Assembly (NCBI GenBank): GCA_001600355.1
Contig: BCJU01000001.1
Span: 1,199,178-1,263,177, forward strand
Reading direction: 5' to 3'
Length of the DNA stretch: 64,000 bases
Source of the DNA: Meira nashicola
Lineage: Eukaryota; Basidiomycota; Exobasidiomycetes; Exobasidiales; Brachybasidiaceae
Both the position numbers and the translations under genes were made by a program. Positions 17,425 to 28,816 of this stretch are shown piece after piece. Under the pieces are notes generated by a model that saw only the letters and a program-made list of their open reading frames with translations, did no database searches and was not told the DNA's origin. Numbering within the stretch: the first letter of the stretch is position 1; every line of letters begins with the position of its first letter.

Positions 17425-20103
17425 TCACGCAGCGACTGCTTTTGCTTGAGGGGTATACGCATCGCCGCCAGTCTTTCCATTGGCGTTTGCATGGCCATTC
17501 GTATGGTTACCATTGCTTTGCGTTGAACGCTTATTGGAAGAATGACGGCTACGATTTACCAATTGGAAGTCATCATCGGCAGTTGGTGCTGTCGATGGTG
17601 TTCCGTTCGTTTTAGCAGCAGTAGAGGATGCAATTGTACCATTGGCTTTTTGACTGTTTCCTGATTTTCCATTGGCTTGCTTTTGTGTTTGCTTTTTGCT
17701 GCTACCACCTTCGTTGGAATGACCATTTGCTTTTGGTTGAACAATTTGACTTTGTGCTTTCACAGTAGTCCCAGTTGGCACTCCGTTTGTAGCAGCATTG
17801 GCTGCGGCTGCAGCTGCTGCAACGGATGCATGGGTTTTTGGAGCTTGAACAGGCTTACTTTCTTCTCCATTGGCGACAGGTGCATCAGCGCCCGAAGATG
17901 AAGATTCGGAATCACCATTGACTCCATTGACAGGTGTTTCAGCCTTGACTGACTTGACAGGTGCTGGTGCAGAAAGGATAGCACTAAAGTTGACCTTAGC
18001 AGGTACAGCAGGCGTTGAAGAGGCAGAAGGCGAAGAAGCGGCAGCAGCAGCGTTTGCATCATTGAAAGCAGCTTCAGCACTTCCATTCGTAGCTTTTGCC
18101 GCAGACGGCGAAGGGGATGTACCGTTAGGATTGGGTGATGCAAGGGCTGGGAAGTCATTGACAGTGGGCACGCGTTGGGAAGGTTGAGCTGGTTTCTGAT
18201 TTTGTTGATTATTGTTGTTGTGCTTTTTGTTTGAACGGGATCCAGATGCATTACTGTTGTTGTTGTTATTACTTTTGTTGTGTTGACCGTTGGCCTGAAT
18301 GCTCGTTTTTGAGGGATTAGATCGGACAACACCATTGCTTTGTGTAGCAGGTTTGCTGTCCTTTGCATTAGAATTGTTCTGGTTGGATCCAGAAGATTGT
18401 GATTGTTGACGTGAGTGAGTGTTTCGCTGTTGTGATTGCTGTGGTTGCAATTGTGATTGCTGTTGAGCGACTTTCTTATCAGCTTGTGGACCGGTAGGTG
18501 CTGATGCTGGAGCATTTGCATTACCTGCAGTTGAAGCTGTTCCGTCTGTAGCATTAGATCGGGTTGTTTGTTCTTTTGAGTTTCCATTCAATGGAGATGC
18601 TTCGCTGGCAGTACCGCTTGCATATTGGTTCGAGTACACCATTCGTGGTTGTGCGTGTAAAGGACGAGCATCAGTTCCATCGGCTAGGATATGAGGGAAG
18701 CGACATTCGTCACCATATTTGCATCGACCAGATTGGAAAAAGGTGCATGGAGGTCTGTCTCCGCTATGATTACTTCTCTTGCCACTAAAGTTTCCGTTCA
18801 CGCTACCGGCGAATGCATTCATCCGTCTTGCTTTTCCTGCTCCTTGCATCGCTGAGCGAGGCACGAATCCGTTGGCTGTTCCATCCATCGTCAATCCGTT
18901 CATTTCTGCTGCAATATGGGATTGAGGTTGGAAAGGAACTGCATGATGATGTAAGAAGGAATTGAATGATTGCCTCCTGTGAACGGGTTTTCCATTGGCG
19001 GTTGCAGAAGATTCTTCTGTACTCTCCACTGCCGTGGAAGAAGATGGATCGGCAGTCACAGTTTCGTCCGAATTGAGGATGGCAGCCATGCCGGGAGCTT
19101 CTGTTGGAGCCTCAGTGTTCTGATCCTGACTTTTCCTGTTTGCATCTGCTGGTGAATTGGACCCAGATTGTTCTCCTTGTTCGCCAGAAACGACATTCTC
19201 ACCTTCTACTGGTGCAGATTGTCCAAATGATTCTTGGGTCTGGGGTTCACCTCCTTGTGAATGACCGCCAAAGTTTTGTGGCACGCCATTGAAATGCGGC
19301 ATGTGAGCAGGGTGTCCCATCGGTGTACCTGGAGGTAAGAATTGTTGTGGGTTGGCGCCATAAGGTGGATAAGGATATCCTGGTGGCATTTGACCGTAGA
19401 ACATTGGTTGCATCGGTGGAGGGTGAGACATAGAAGGTGAAAGAGGATGACTTTGGGGAGGCATTGGTGGAACAGCACCCATGGGAATAGGATGAGCAAA
19501 GACGCATTTATCGCCGTATTTGCAATTTGGGAAATATTTGCAAGGGATCATGCGAGCAACATCTGGCGGCGGTAGATTGACTCCCGATTCTTTGCGGCTA
19601 TGGTTGCGTCTGCCACTTCCCATTCCATTTCCAGGTTGAAAGATGGGTGCACCTGCATGCATGCCCTCCATAGGGAAGAAATGATGAGGGAATTGTGGCC
19701 CTCCGAATTGTGGTGGTGGCATGCCGTATCCTTGACCAAAGTCAGCAGCAGGATTCATGTAGGTGATCGATCCATCTTCCATTTGAACAGGCACCAAACC
19801 TTCTCCTTCATTCATTCCGTTCTGTTGGTGATTTTGCTCGTTACTTTCTCCTCCATGCAACAAGCCAGCAATTTCTGCATTGTTCAAGCCATATCCTTGT
19901 TCCATCACTTCATGCTTTTCAGCACCGCGTTGAAGTAATTCGCGAACAAGATCTACCTGTCCATTACGTGCACTATATGCTAAAGCTGACATTCCATGCA
20001 CATCTTTTGCGTTGATATCAGTTGTTGGATCGAGTTCGAATAATTGGTGGAAGCTGTCCAAATCGCCTTCTTGGCAAATTTGGAACAGATCTTTGTTGGA
20101 CAT
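17425..20103 (-). CDS. Ankyrin and CCCH zinc-finger RNA-binding protein
   Basis: An 892-aa protein with an N-terminal ankyrin unit (about 1-75, including VHGMSALAYSARNGQVDLVR) and two CCCH zinc fingers. Finger 1, near 183-203, is C-x5-C-x5-C-x3-H (PCKYFPNCKYGDKCVFAH). Finger 2, near 450-470, is C-x7-C-x5-C-x3-H (PCTFFQSGRCKYGDECRFPH). Between and after them are Met/Pro-rich, Gln/Asn-rich and Ala-rich low-complexity segments, with a short VNDFPALASP motif. CCCH fingers of this type bind RNA, so a cytoplasmic mRNA-regulatory role is likely. The layout resembles Cps3-type fungal zinc-finger proteins; this is inference from domain order. The low-complexity tail could drive condensate formation. 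Confidence 0.75.
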   Translation of the reverse strand: MSNKDLFQICQEGDLDSFHQLFELDPTTDINAKDVHGMSALAYSARNGQVDLVRELLQRGAEKHEVMEQGYGLNNAEIAGLLHGGESNEQNHQQNGMNEGEGLVPVQMEDGSITYMNPAADFGQGYGMPPPQFGGPQFPHHFFPMEGMHAGAPIFQPGNGMGSGRRNHSRKESGVNLPPPDVARMIPCKYFPNCKYGDKCVFAHPIPMGAVPPMPPQSHPLSPSMSHPPPMQPMFYGQMPPGYPYPPYGANPQQFLPPGTPMGHPAHMPHFNGVPQNFGGHSQGGEPQTQESFGQSAPVEGENVVSGEQGEQSGSNSPADANRKSQDQNTEAPTEAPGMAAILNSDETVTADPSSSTAVESTEESSATANGKPVHRRQSFNSFLHHHAVPFQPQSHIAAEMNGLTMDGTANGFVPRSAMQGAGKARRMNAFAGSVNGNFSGKRSNHSGDRPPCTFFQSGRCKYGDECRFPHILADGTDARPLHAQPRMVYSNQYASGTASEASPLNGNSKEQTTRSNATDGTASTAGNANAPASAPTGPQADKKVAQQQSQLQPQQSQQRNTHSRQQSQSSGSNQNNSNAKDSKPATQSNGVVRSNPSKTSIQANGQHNKSNNNNNSNASGSRSNKKHNNNNQQNQKPAQPSQRVPTVNDFPALASPNPNGTSPSPSAAKATNGSAEAAFNDANAAAAASSPSASSTPAVPAKVNFSAILSAPAPVKSVKAETPVNGVNGDSESSSSGADAPVANGEESKPVQAPKTHASVAAAAAAANAATNGVPTGTTVKAQSQIVQPKANGHSNEGGSSKKQTQKQANGKSGNSQKANGTIASSTAAKTNGTPSTAPTADDDFQLVNRSRHSSNKRSTQSNGNHTNGHANANGKTGGDAYTPQAKAVAA

Positions 20104-21193
20104 GCTTTGCTGACTGTTGAAATTTGTTCGTTCCGAACTGATGAGATGAAGTCCTGTACTCTCTTTATCAATCGAAAGCCGAAATGACGACGATCAACCA
20201 AGATGTCGAATTAAGATGCTCTGTTTTAAGGAAGAAGCTTTCTTCTTTACCTGGCTGCTTTTTCGATGTCGTACGTACGAAAGTTTCGAAAGGGAATGTG
20301 AGCTTCAATCAAAACGTAATCGAGCTCCTAGGAAAGACGAAACGTAAATTGAAGAAAGAAGAAGATGGACCGGAAAGACGGAATCAAGAGGAGGTTGAGA
20401 GGGTATTAAGGTAGATGGTAGGAGTGTTAAATTGATGATTTGATTGTGGATATGAATTGGCTTCTCTAGTGCAGCAAAGGTACGTCACACTTAATAATTT
20501 ACCCTAAAAAATTGGCTACTGCGTCTTGACATTTTTTTTTTTTTTTTCTTCTAGCTCGACTCGTGACTGATTTCATTTTTTAAGCTTTGTAGCCTAAATC
20601 GCAGCACACGCAGATTAGAGATTCTGTTCCTGCTCTCAAGTCGGGACTCAATCAATTACAATTACAAGCTTATTTATTTTGTGTGAAATTCAGCCCAGAC
20701 TGTCAGATCAATATATCTGTACATACATTGATTGAGGGTGAACAAACTTTTTCTATTGTATAGATCCGGAATCATATTACCGCTGCTCAAGCGTGATCCG
20801 AGGCTAAAAAAGTCTACAAATGCATTGCTAATCGGCTTTTTTCGCTTCTATAGAGCCAAGAAGAAGTTCTTCATGCTTCCCAATAAATTCTTGAGGGGTG
20901 GGTGTCACACGTCGTCTACCCTCGATCCGCCCAGATCTTCCTAGAATAAAACGCTAAGGAAAGAAAAAAAAAGTCGCGAAGAATTGATCCGACAAACTCA
21001 CGTGCGTCTACGCATGTCAAAAGTGCAATCATCCATATTTTAGTGGAGGAAAATTGGGCTGCTTATATGATCAGCACTTTGGCTCAGCGAGGAATACGCG
21101 TTTCTGGTCCGGGCGTCCGGATATAGGTGTACTTCCACATGACCACTCAAACTTCCATTACGACATACATCATACGACAGCAGAAAAGACATT
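20104..21193. other. Intergenic region between divergent genes
   Basis: About 1.1 kb upstream of both the CCCH gene and NPL4. It has a T-tract at about 20531-20549. A 76-codon plus-strand ORF at 20184-20414 has an ATG but lies where the CCCH leader should be and has no recognised family. Confidence 0.45.
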
Positions 21194-23740
21194 ATGGTGA
21201 GTTGCCCATCGGAAAAGAATGGTAGCGATTCTCAGGAGATGCTGACTTTTCCCATAACAAATTTTCTCTTACAAACAGCTTGTTCGTGTACGTTCGAAAG
21301 ATGGAACGTTTCGCTTTCCTCTCGAGCCGACTGATGATGCAGCAAAGCTAATCGAACAGGTGAGTAGATTCGGCATGTTGATGCTATCTTTGCAGTCTTT
21401 AAGCTGATTTGTTCTACATCAATCACCCTACAGGTCTTGCAAACCACTCAAAATGCAGATCATTCCACTTTGACATTGTCGAATCAACCGCGTGGTGGCG
21501 AGATGCGTGCTGAGGATTTAAAGGGCACAACCCTTGCCGACTTAGGAATAGCACATGGACATCTTCTCTATGCCAATTACTCGGAAGCATCAGCTCCATC
21601 CACTTCCTCATCTGTCCCTAGTGAAACAGCAGCCTCAAGCTCAACACCAGCAACAAGTGCGACAAATGGAACTCAGTCAACTGCTACCAATGGCTCAGCT
21701 GCCATCATAACTGCAAAGAAACCTTGGGAGACTGTCAAAGAGGATGCAGTAGATACATTTTGGGAAGCACAAGATGGAAAGATTCCGCGAAGTAAAGATC
21801 CGAAATTCTGTAGACACGGGGACAAAGCGATGTGCGATTATTGTATGCCTCTCGAGCCTTATGATGAAAATTTCCGATTGGAGAACAGCATTAAGCATTT
21901 ATCGTTCCACGCATATTTGAGAAAACGCGATATTGCCACAAACAAGCCTTCGAGATCTTATATCCCACCATTGGAAGAAGAAGATTACAATGTCAAAGTG
22001 CCTTGTCCTTCTGAACAGCATCCGGATTGGCCAGCAGGGATTTGTACCAAATGTCAGCCATCTGCTATCACCCTTCAGCGCCAGCCTTATAGAATGGTCG
22101 ATCATGTCGAATTCGCTCATCCCCAGCTCATCGAAAATTTGCTCAACTTTTGGCGGTCGACAGGACTTCAGCGGTTTGGATTCTTGATTGGGAGATATGA
22201 GCCATACGACAAAGTGCCAATGGGCATTAAAGCTGTGGTTGAAGCGATCGCTGAGCCACCGCAAGAAGGCGATGCAGATGGGTTGACATTGGGTGTACCA
22301 TGGGAAGATGCAGGAAGGATAGAAAAATTGGCGCAGAATTGTGGAAATATGTCAGTAGTAGGCATGATTTACACTGACCTTTCGCCATTGGACCCGACTT
22401 TTCAAGACCCAGAAGCAGCAGGTAAGGTGTTATGCAAGCGACACAAAGACAGCTTCTTCTTGTCTGGATGCGAAGTATTGTTTTCGTCTACTTTACAGAA
22501 GAGTAATCCGAACCCATCTAGATTTAGTGCATCGGGCAAGTATAATAGCAAATTTGTCACTTGTGTGATCAGCGGAACAGAAGAAGGAGCGATCGATGTC
22601 AGTGCATATCAAATTAGCGAACAAGGAATGGCTATGGTGAGCGCTGATATGATTGAAGCGAGTGTGAATCCAAATATTATTCGTGTTAGGCCAAGCGAAG
22701 GGAAGAGATATGTGCCGGAAGTGTTCTACCGATACAAGAATGAATACAAGATCGACGTCAAGGAGAGTGCAAAGCCGACTTTTCCTGTAGAGTACCTCTT
22801 GATTACTGCCACGCATGGTTTCCCAAATGAACCAACGCCCGTCTTTTTATCTTCCAAATTTCCGATCGAGAACCGACCTGGATTACATGATCAAAATTTA
22901 ACTAAAGCACTGACGTCCATCAACAGCGTGCTTGCAGGTCAAGAATTATTCCCGATTGGTTATGCAGCGATGTTAAACGATACAAAAGGAAAAGGGAAGA
23001 TGGACATCAATCCAGAATTGGAAAATGCTCGCGAGAAATTGGTTGGAATTCTAAGTGATTGGCATTTGATCTGTTTCTTGGATACATGCGGTATTCTAGA
23101 TAATGATGATATTCAGGCATTATGTAAGGTGGCCGTTTCACATGATCATAGAGTTGATCTTGATGAATTGCTACAGAAGACGGGATGGCAAACATTATCC
23201 GCCATCGCAAAAGAATCTGCGCCTCAGCCACAAGATGCTGATGCTGAGGATTTGGCAGCTATTGCAGCAATGGATGGAGGAGGTAATACAAAGTCTGGTC
23301 AAACAACAGGTGGGGGAACGGGAGCGTATGCGGGTAAAGTGGGCGACGTACGAGGTGCAGTTCCTGATTCACCAATACGTGAGGCACCCGTTACTCGATC
23401 TTCAACTACATCTCATCAACCAAGTGGAAGGAGAGCAGATTCGCCTATTCTCTATACGGGATCGGATGATGGAGATGGCGATTTTGACTTTGCGGTTGAC
23501 GATGATGAAGAATTGGATGAAGACGAAGATATGTTTGAAGATGCAGCAAGTTCTACTGCTCATGGAGCATCTGCAAATAGACGAACTGGATCGACGCAAG
23601 CAAGTAGACAAGAGTCACCTTTACCGGCACCAATACCAGCCCCGCCTCCAGTAGCTTCTTCGGTGAAAGCTTGTCCTCATTGCACTTTTGAGAATGATGC
23701 GAGTGCAACGGATTGCGATGTTTGTGGTCTTCCCTTGTGA
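21194..23740 (+). CDS. NPL4: Nuclear protein localization factor Npl4
   Basis: The Cdc48/p97 cofactor, with Ufd1, that recruits ubiquitinated proteins for ER-associated and chromatin-associated degradation. Spliced model: 21194-21196, 21279-21359 and 21434-23740, giving 796 aa. The first coding exon is only the ATG. Seen: an N-terminal ubiquitin-like domain starting MLVRVRSKDGTFRFPLEP; the Npl4 zinc-binding region with FCRHGDKAMCDYCMPLEPYD and CTKCQPS; the MPN-like domain around GFLIGRYEPYDKVPMGIKA; and a C-terminal NZF finger KACPHCTFENDA..CDVCGLPL. The NZF is present in animal Npl4 but absent from budding yeast. An acidic segment precedes it. Confidence 0.92.
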
Positions 23741-23794
23741 TGATACAACATGATGTTTTTTTTGTTTCTTGTATCGATAATATAGAAATTTTAC

Positions 23795-23800
23795 AATAAA
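23795..23800 (+). terminator. Possible NPL4 polyadenylation signal
   Basis: AATAAA 55 bp after the NPL4 stop, in the 70-bp gap before the convergent gene. Confidence 0.4.
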
Positions 23801-23810
23801 GATGTATGCT

Positions 23811-24401
23811 TCATCTTCTTATTTGACCTTGTTGGACGTGAGCTGCTCTAAAGATTGCAATAATTACGGAAAGGATCATACCGCAATACAAACAAAGAGC
23901 GATAATAATACAAGTTGAAAATGTGTCTGAGAATTGCACCTTTGCGAATTCCCTCAAAATCCGAAGGCCAACCAAAAGTGCAACAGTATTCACGACCCAT
24001 AAGATCAAAAGAACTTCACGTCCTGCCGTTGAGCTTGAAAGAGAAGATTGTGGAGAAATCGTTCTTTTGAAAATCCAAATGAAAGCTTGCTTTCGAATGG
24101 TGAGACTTGATATTAGTCCAGAAATGATGTATGCGCTTATCCAAAATGGATTAGAAGTAGTTTTTGTCGTACCTTCATCTTCTATTAAAAGAAAGATGAA
24201 ACTACAATGTACAAAGATTGTTGTTAAGCAAAGTACGATTAACCGACGTTTTAATGCAGGCGAAAGTAGAATGTCATTTGTCAGCACTTCATTATAAGTC
24301 GGAGGTGAATTTATTTCACAATCTTCGTCTGAATAAATCGGAACATTTAGTTGAACATTGCCATTTCGATCGGGAAGTGTACCTTTACTGGGTAATAACA
24401 T
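23811..24401 (-). CDS. Tetraspan membrane protein with PPxY motif
   Basis: A 196-aa predicted membrane protein from the ATG at 24401. Seen: a cytosolic-looking N-terminus with SPPTYNEV (PPTY at 33-36); then four hydrophobic segments at about 54-73, 85-102, 129-149 and 161-184; and a short basic tail. PPxY motifs are recognised by WW domains of Rsp5/Nedd4-type ubiquitin ligases, so it may be an adaptor or substrate in membrane-protein ubiquitination (inference). The frame is open upstream to 24506 but starts there with TTG. No family is recognised. It is convergent with NPL4, 70 bp away. Confidence 0.6.
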   Translation of the reverse strand: MLLPSKGTLPDRNGNVQLNVPIYSDEDCEINSPPTYNEVLTNDILLSPALKRRLIVLCLTTIFVHCSFIFLLIEDEGTTKTTSNPFWISAYIISGLISSLTIRKQAFIWIFKRTISPQSSLSSSTAGREVLLILWVVNTVALLVGLRILREFAKVQFSDTFSTCIIIALCLYCGMILSVIIAIFRAAHVQQGQIRR

Positions 24402-26830
24402 CGTAATTTGTTTCTCTGTTTGACTAATTGCTATCAATATGTGTGTGAGGGCGAAACGTATCACCGTTAATAAGAGGAGAGGAAAAGATTTCACTCTATC
24501 GATCAACCAGGTATGATTCGGTAGGAAGAGAATTGGCTCAGCATTGCCTCAGCGTAGGCATGCATGCATGCACAAATATATTAACGCTAATGGAAACACT
24601 GAGCCAAGCGACAGGTACACATTCTACAGGACACACAACAAGCATTGCGGAGTGAACAGTTTGGCTCATCTTCGTAAAGTTAGCTGCTCGAAGTAATAGA
24701 AATGTTTCTCTCAGTTTATGCACATATATGCCTCTGATACGTAGCACCATACTTCAGCACCCCGCGATGGCGTAAGGAACTTTCAAGCAATCCTCGTGAC
24801 CACTTTTTTTGATGACGTAAAATAAGTCGCAAGAGATGTAGACTATGTGGTCACCTGACTAAGTTTAAGCATACTTTCATCTACAAGTTGCATCTATTTA
24901 GTATTTTGTGATGATCGGAATGGGAAATTGAGAAGGAAGCCAAAAAAGAGGCGGCGCCTTAATTGATTGGCAACTTTCTTCCAGCCCGTTTTTTGGCAAA
25001 GTTAGAGAGGAAGGGCGTACGTGTGCTACGCGCGGCATAATATCAGTGTATGATCTGCAACAAACTCTAATATGCAATTCGGCGTTTCATTACGCCCAAA
25101 TGTTTTATTTTATTTGCATTTGGCGCACGAACTAACGATTTGATTTGATTTGATTTTCACACTGTCATAGCGTGAAGCACCACATGCACCTTTTGCTTCT
25201 CTTTTGCATCTGTGTGGGCGTTTGGATATTTTGGAATTGCTCATGTCCTCATCAAATCGGACTTTTTCAGCCTTTCATCATCAAAATGGCTAGCCCATGG
25301 CGTTTGAAAAAAAAAAGAGAGTGTGTGTATGAACTTCAATGAAATATAGCCTTAAGGTATCGGGAGTTGACGTTCCTGCATCGATTGTATATTTGTTAAT
25401 TCATAAACAGGAAAAGAGTGCATCATCACAGCCATTTAAATCGGATTGCTTTAATGACATGCACTGCCTCAGAAGAAGAACAATAAGAGATAGTCAGGAA
25501 CAATGCCTGATAATGTGTCTAAAATGGAATACATAGACTAAATGCTATTTTTCTGATTCAATTCAAGGCTGAATTTGCAGCCGATTAGGCACAATTGTCA
25601 CATAAAACACGGAAACGTAGAATGAGGCAAAATGAAAAGGAAAAGAGTATATAGTACCTACTTGATCATCGATCTTGATAAATTGAAGAACCCCAAATGT
25701 CACTTAAAACATTCAACTAGGTTGATAACCTTTGAGATAATATTGACTTCCCCCAAAACGATCATCGATAAAATAAAGCCACTCACCAAAATAAAGAAGA
25801 AAACAGGCAATTATTGTACTTTTCATCTCACCCTCTTCAACAAGTTCCACCGGTCGGGAACGTAATACCATCCATTAAGGTACGCAAATATCAATTCTGT
25901 TCACCCTTTTGGACAGCGCCACGCAGATCCTTCAAAAAGAACAGCTGTCAACTATCACTCTCTCAACTCAACAAAAGTAATACTTTCCAAACGAACGAGG
26001 TATCGTGTGCAACTTCACCTTACCTATCCGTAGGTGAACGAAAATACCATCAGACGTGATAAATCATTTTTTATCTGCTTGCAGAATCTACGCGTTGAAT
26101 CAACCACAAGCTCTGCGCTTAGAAAAAGTGAAAAGAAACGACATTGACCCAATTTAGGCGTACACTTTACGCCATCCAATATCTACACACGCATACGGTT
26201 GCATTTCACTGCACCTAAGCAGCCCAGCGCTGCGCAACAAAAATACTTGCGGAGGTGGAGAAAATAAATTCCGCGAAGAAGAAAAAGGCAGAAACAGATT
26301 AAGGTACCGAAGCGTATATCATCCAATCTAGGCAAGAACTAGTGTATCACAATTGTGTGCGGATAGTTGATTACCGTTTTGGATTTACCTATCAAACCGG
26401 CGGGTTACGAGAAGAAAAGAAGAAAAAGGAGAGCTAGTTACTCGGATACATATCGTGTGGTATTTGTTCTGACAGGGGTACCTGAAACATTGGTATACAA
26501 ATTTAACAAGTCACATACATCTTCTTTCTTCTCTTCCATCGACGTGGATCGTCTGGTGTTTCCTGGGATTATTTTTTGTTTTTGATCGTGAGCATTAAAG
26601 CGAAAAGAACAACTTTTACCTTTATTTAGCTTCCTTTCAAACAATCATTATCCCATCAACACCCAATCACCTTCTTTCTTTCTTTTCCTTTCACCTTCTT
26701 TTGCATTGACAAGTTGGCAGGTTCCACTTGATCTTTGTTTTATTTATTCTTTTTTGATCGATTTCGTTTTTTTTAATCAATTGTTTGGCGGCACATTTCC
26801 TCTAATTCAGCACAAAACATCAACAACAAC
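24402..26830. other. Long intergenic region / leader
   Basis: About 2.4 kb upstream of both the tetraspan gene and the disordered-protein gene. The last 200 bp is CT-rich with CAACAACAAC just before the ATG, typical of a transcribed leader. The frames inside mostly start at non-ATG codons and are unlikely genes. A long or spliced 5' UTR is possible. Confidence 0.45.
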
Positions 26831-28816
26831 ATGAGTCACAATCTTCTTCCAAATCCAATCACTTCAGTCACTTCCAACGATCAAATCACATCAAAGCGAG
26901 AAGTTGTCGTCAATACGGACGAAATGCGTAGCCGTACACGATCTGCACTCTTTCAAGCTTTGGCTTTACGTTGCAATGAATCGGATGATAGCAGTGATGA
27001 AACTGAATCAAATCATAGTTCAACAACTGCAATTTCTGAAGAAGAAGAAGGAGAAAGTGAAGAAGATTATAAGCAAAATAATAATCAAGATCAATTTCAC
27101 AACAATGTTCGTTTACCCAGCACATTTTCACTTCAATCCAATGGTAATCATTTCGATCGCCGTGTTTCAAGTACTTCACAAAGAAGTCCTCAAGTGCAAA
27201 AACGTATATCCTCTATTAACAATTCTCGTAATCGTCATCGTCCTGCGCCAATGGAACTCACATCTTCAACCCACGCAAGTATTACACCTACCATCGAAAT
27301 TGAACAAGTATTTGATGATGGATCCGAGGCTCGTTCTCAACAAGTGATCGGTACCGTAGCCAATCCACCTTCTGACGCTCGTTTGGTTGCACGTACAAAA
27401 ATGATGCAAGCTCTTGGACGTAATCGTTTGGCAAGTTTGAGAAGGAGTGAAAGTATGGATGTTTTGGTTGCATCTCCAAGTCCATCTGCAACCACGCCTC
27501 TTCCACGTACGCCTGGAACTGCAGCACCAAAATCTCCAGGTACTGCATCTCATCACCGAAGTTTCAGTTGTCCAACACCACAAAGTCCTATGTTGCACAA
27601 TTTTGGCGAAGTACAAGTGATCGTCACTCCTCCTACACCTCGACCTCAAGGTAGCCCTATCATCGGAGTGTTTATCAAAGGTGTTCATAATCGCAAAGTA
27701 AACACTGATTCTACTACGGGGCAACAACACTTTTGTGCATTTGACGATATGTGCATGAGCACAGGCAAATGTCGAAAAGAGACAAAGCTTTCTGTTCCTG
27801 AATTCGAATTGGCACCAGGAAGAGCCAAATTAATTCAAGCACAACGAGAGCAAGCATTGGCAATGTTGGTCTGGCAGAGACGTCAAGATTCCAACAGTAC
27901 CTGGCATAATGCTATCTTTGGAAATCAAGAGGGCGATTCTCCTGGCAAAGAAGCTTTAAATCAGGTCGGCTTATTTGCTGAAAATCAACAATCTCCAATC
28001 CTAATCCCGGGTACTCCAGGTGCTCCAAGTCTAACACATGTTCAAGAAGTACGAGCAATGCAAAGCAGGCACATGCTCAAGCGATCATCAGCAGTCTCGA
28101 TGACAAGATCCACCCAACAATCACAACCCAATTCAGCAAACACAGTCACAACTGTTTCCAGCACAAATGCAACCATTGGAGATGCCCAACAATCAGCAAA
28201 ATCCTCATCTGCTTCTTCTTCTTGGTGGCGTGAACCACGTTCAGCACCTTTGAGTTGGAACGGAAGTTCAGCAAGCGCATACAGCCAAGCGAGTGCAATG
28301 TCATGCACTCAACCAAGTCCTGAATCATCTTCTTGTGCAATGTCTCATTCTGCATTCTCGATGGTATCCAAGCCAGGAGGTGCAAGAAGTGCAGCTGATT
28401 CATCATCAAGCTGGAGACGCAAAAGTGTTGACGAAGGTGAAAGTAGCGGAAGTGATGATTCCACTTGTGTGGCTATCAAAGGCGATAGCCCAAATAAAAG
28501 TGGAAGTCGTTCGGCCAATAGTGGATTATCTAAATCCAATCGACCATACGTTCCACCAGGTAAGCGCAATGCTATGGAAGGCCAGCAAAGTGGTTTGATG
28601 GGACGCAAGGAAGGAGAAGCAGCCAAAAAGGCCGAAATTTTACGTTGGAAGAATGAGACTGAAGCAAAGCGTAGTGCACCGCCTGTTCGTAGTCTGGTTA
28701 TCCCGTCTAATATTGTCGACAATGGTGCTTCGCATCAAGCCACCTCACGTCAACGTGCTGCCAGCAGTATGCTTTCCCGTTTAAGCCATCGAACTGCACC
28801 TGCAACTCCAGCATAG
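26831..28816 (+). CDS. Large intrinsically disordered protein, unknown
   Basis: A 661-aa protein I do not recognise. Seen: an N-terminal conserved-looking helix (RSRTRSALFQALALRCN) followed by an acidic Ser/Glu tract; many SP and TP sites; a Cys-containing segment HFCAFDDMCMSTGKCRK; a helix FELAPGRAKLIQAQREQALA; a Ser-rich region; and near the C-terminus RPYVPPGKRNAM with a charged helix KKAEILRWKNETEAKR. The YVPPGKR element resembles short motifs of RNA-associated proteins, but this is weak. Dense SP/TP sites suggest phosphorylation by CDK or MAPK. Function unknown. The 5' intergenic region is unusually long. Confidence 0.6.
   Translation: MSHNLLPNPITSVTSNDQITSKREVVVNTDEMRSRTRSALFQALALRCNESDDSSDETESNHSSTTAISEEEEGESEEDYKQNNNQDQFHNNVRLPSTFSLQSNGNHFDRRVSSTSQRSPQVQKRISSINNSRNRHRPAPMELTSSTHASITPTIEIEQVFDDGSEARSQQVIGTVANPPSDARLVARTKMMQALGRNRLASLRRSESMDVLVASPSPSATTPLPRTPGTAAPKSPGTASHHRSFSCPTPQSPMLHNFGEVQVIVTPPTPRPQGSPIIGVFIKGVHNRKVNTDSTTGQQHFCAFDDMCMSTGKCRKETKLSVPEFELAPGRAKLIQAQREQALAMLVWQRRQDSNSTWHNAIFGNQEGDSPGKEALNQVGLFAENQQSPILIPGTPGAPSLTHVQEVRAMQSRHMLKRSSAVSMTRSTQQSQPNSANTVTTVSSTNATIGDAQQSAKSSSASSSWWREPRSAPLSWNGSSASAYSQASAMSCTQPSPESSSCAMSHSAFSMVSKPGGARSAADSSSSWRRKSVDEGESSGSDDSTCVAIKGDSPNKSGSRSANSGLSKSNRPYVPPGKRNAMEGQQSGLMGRKEGEAAKKAEILRWKNETEAKRSAPPVRSLVIPSNIVDNGASHQATSRQRAASSMLSRLSHRTAPATPA

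Noticed and set aside
20184..20414. 76-codon plus-strand ORF with ATG
   Set aside because: Lies over the expected leader/promoter of the CCCH gene; no conserved features.
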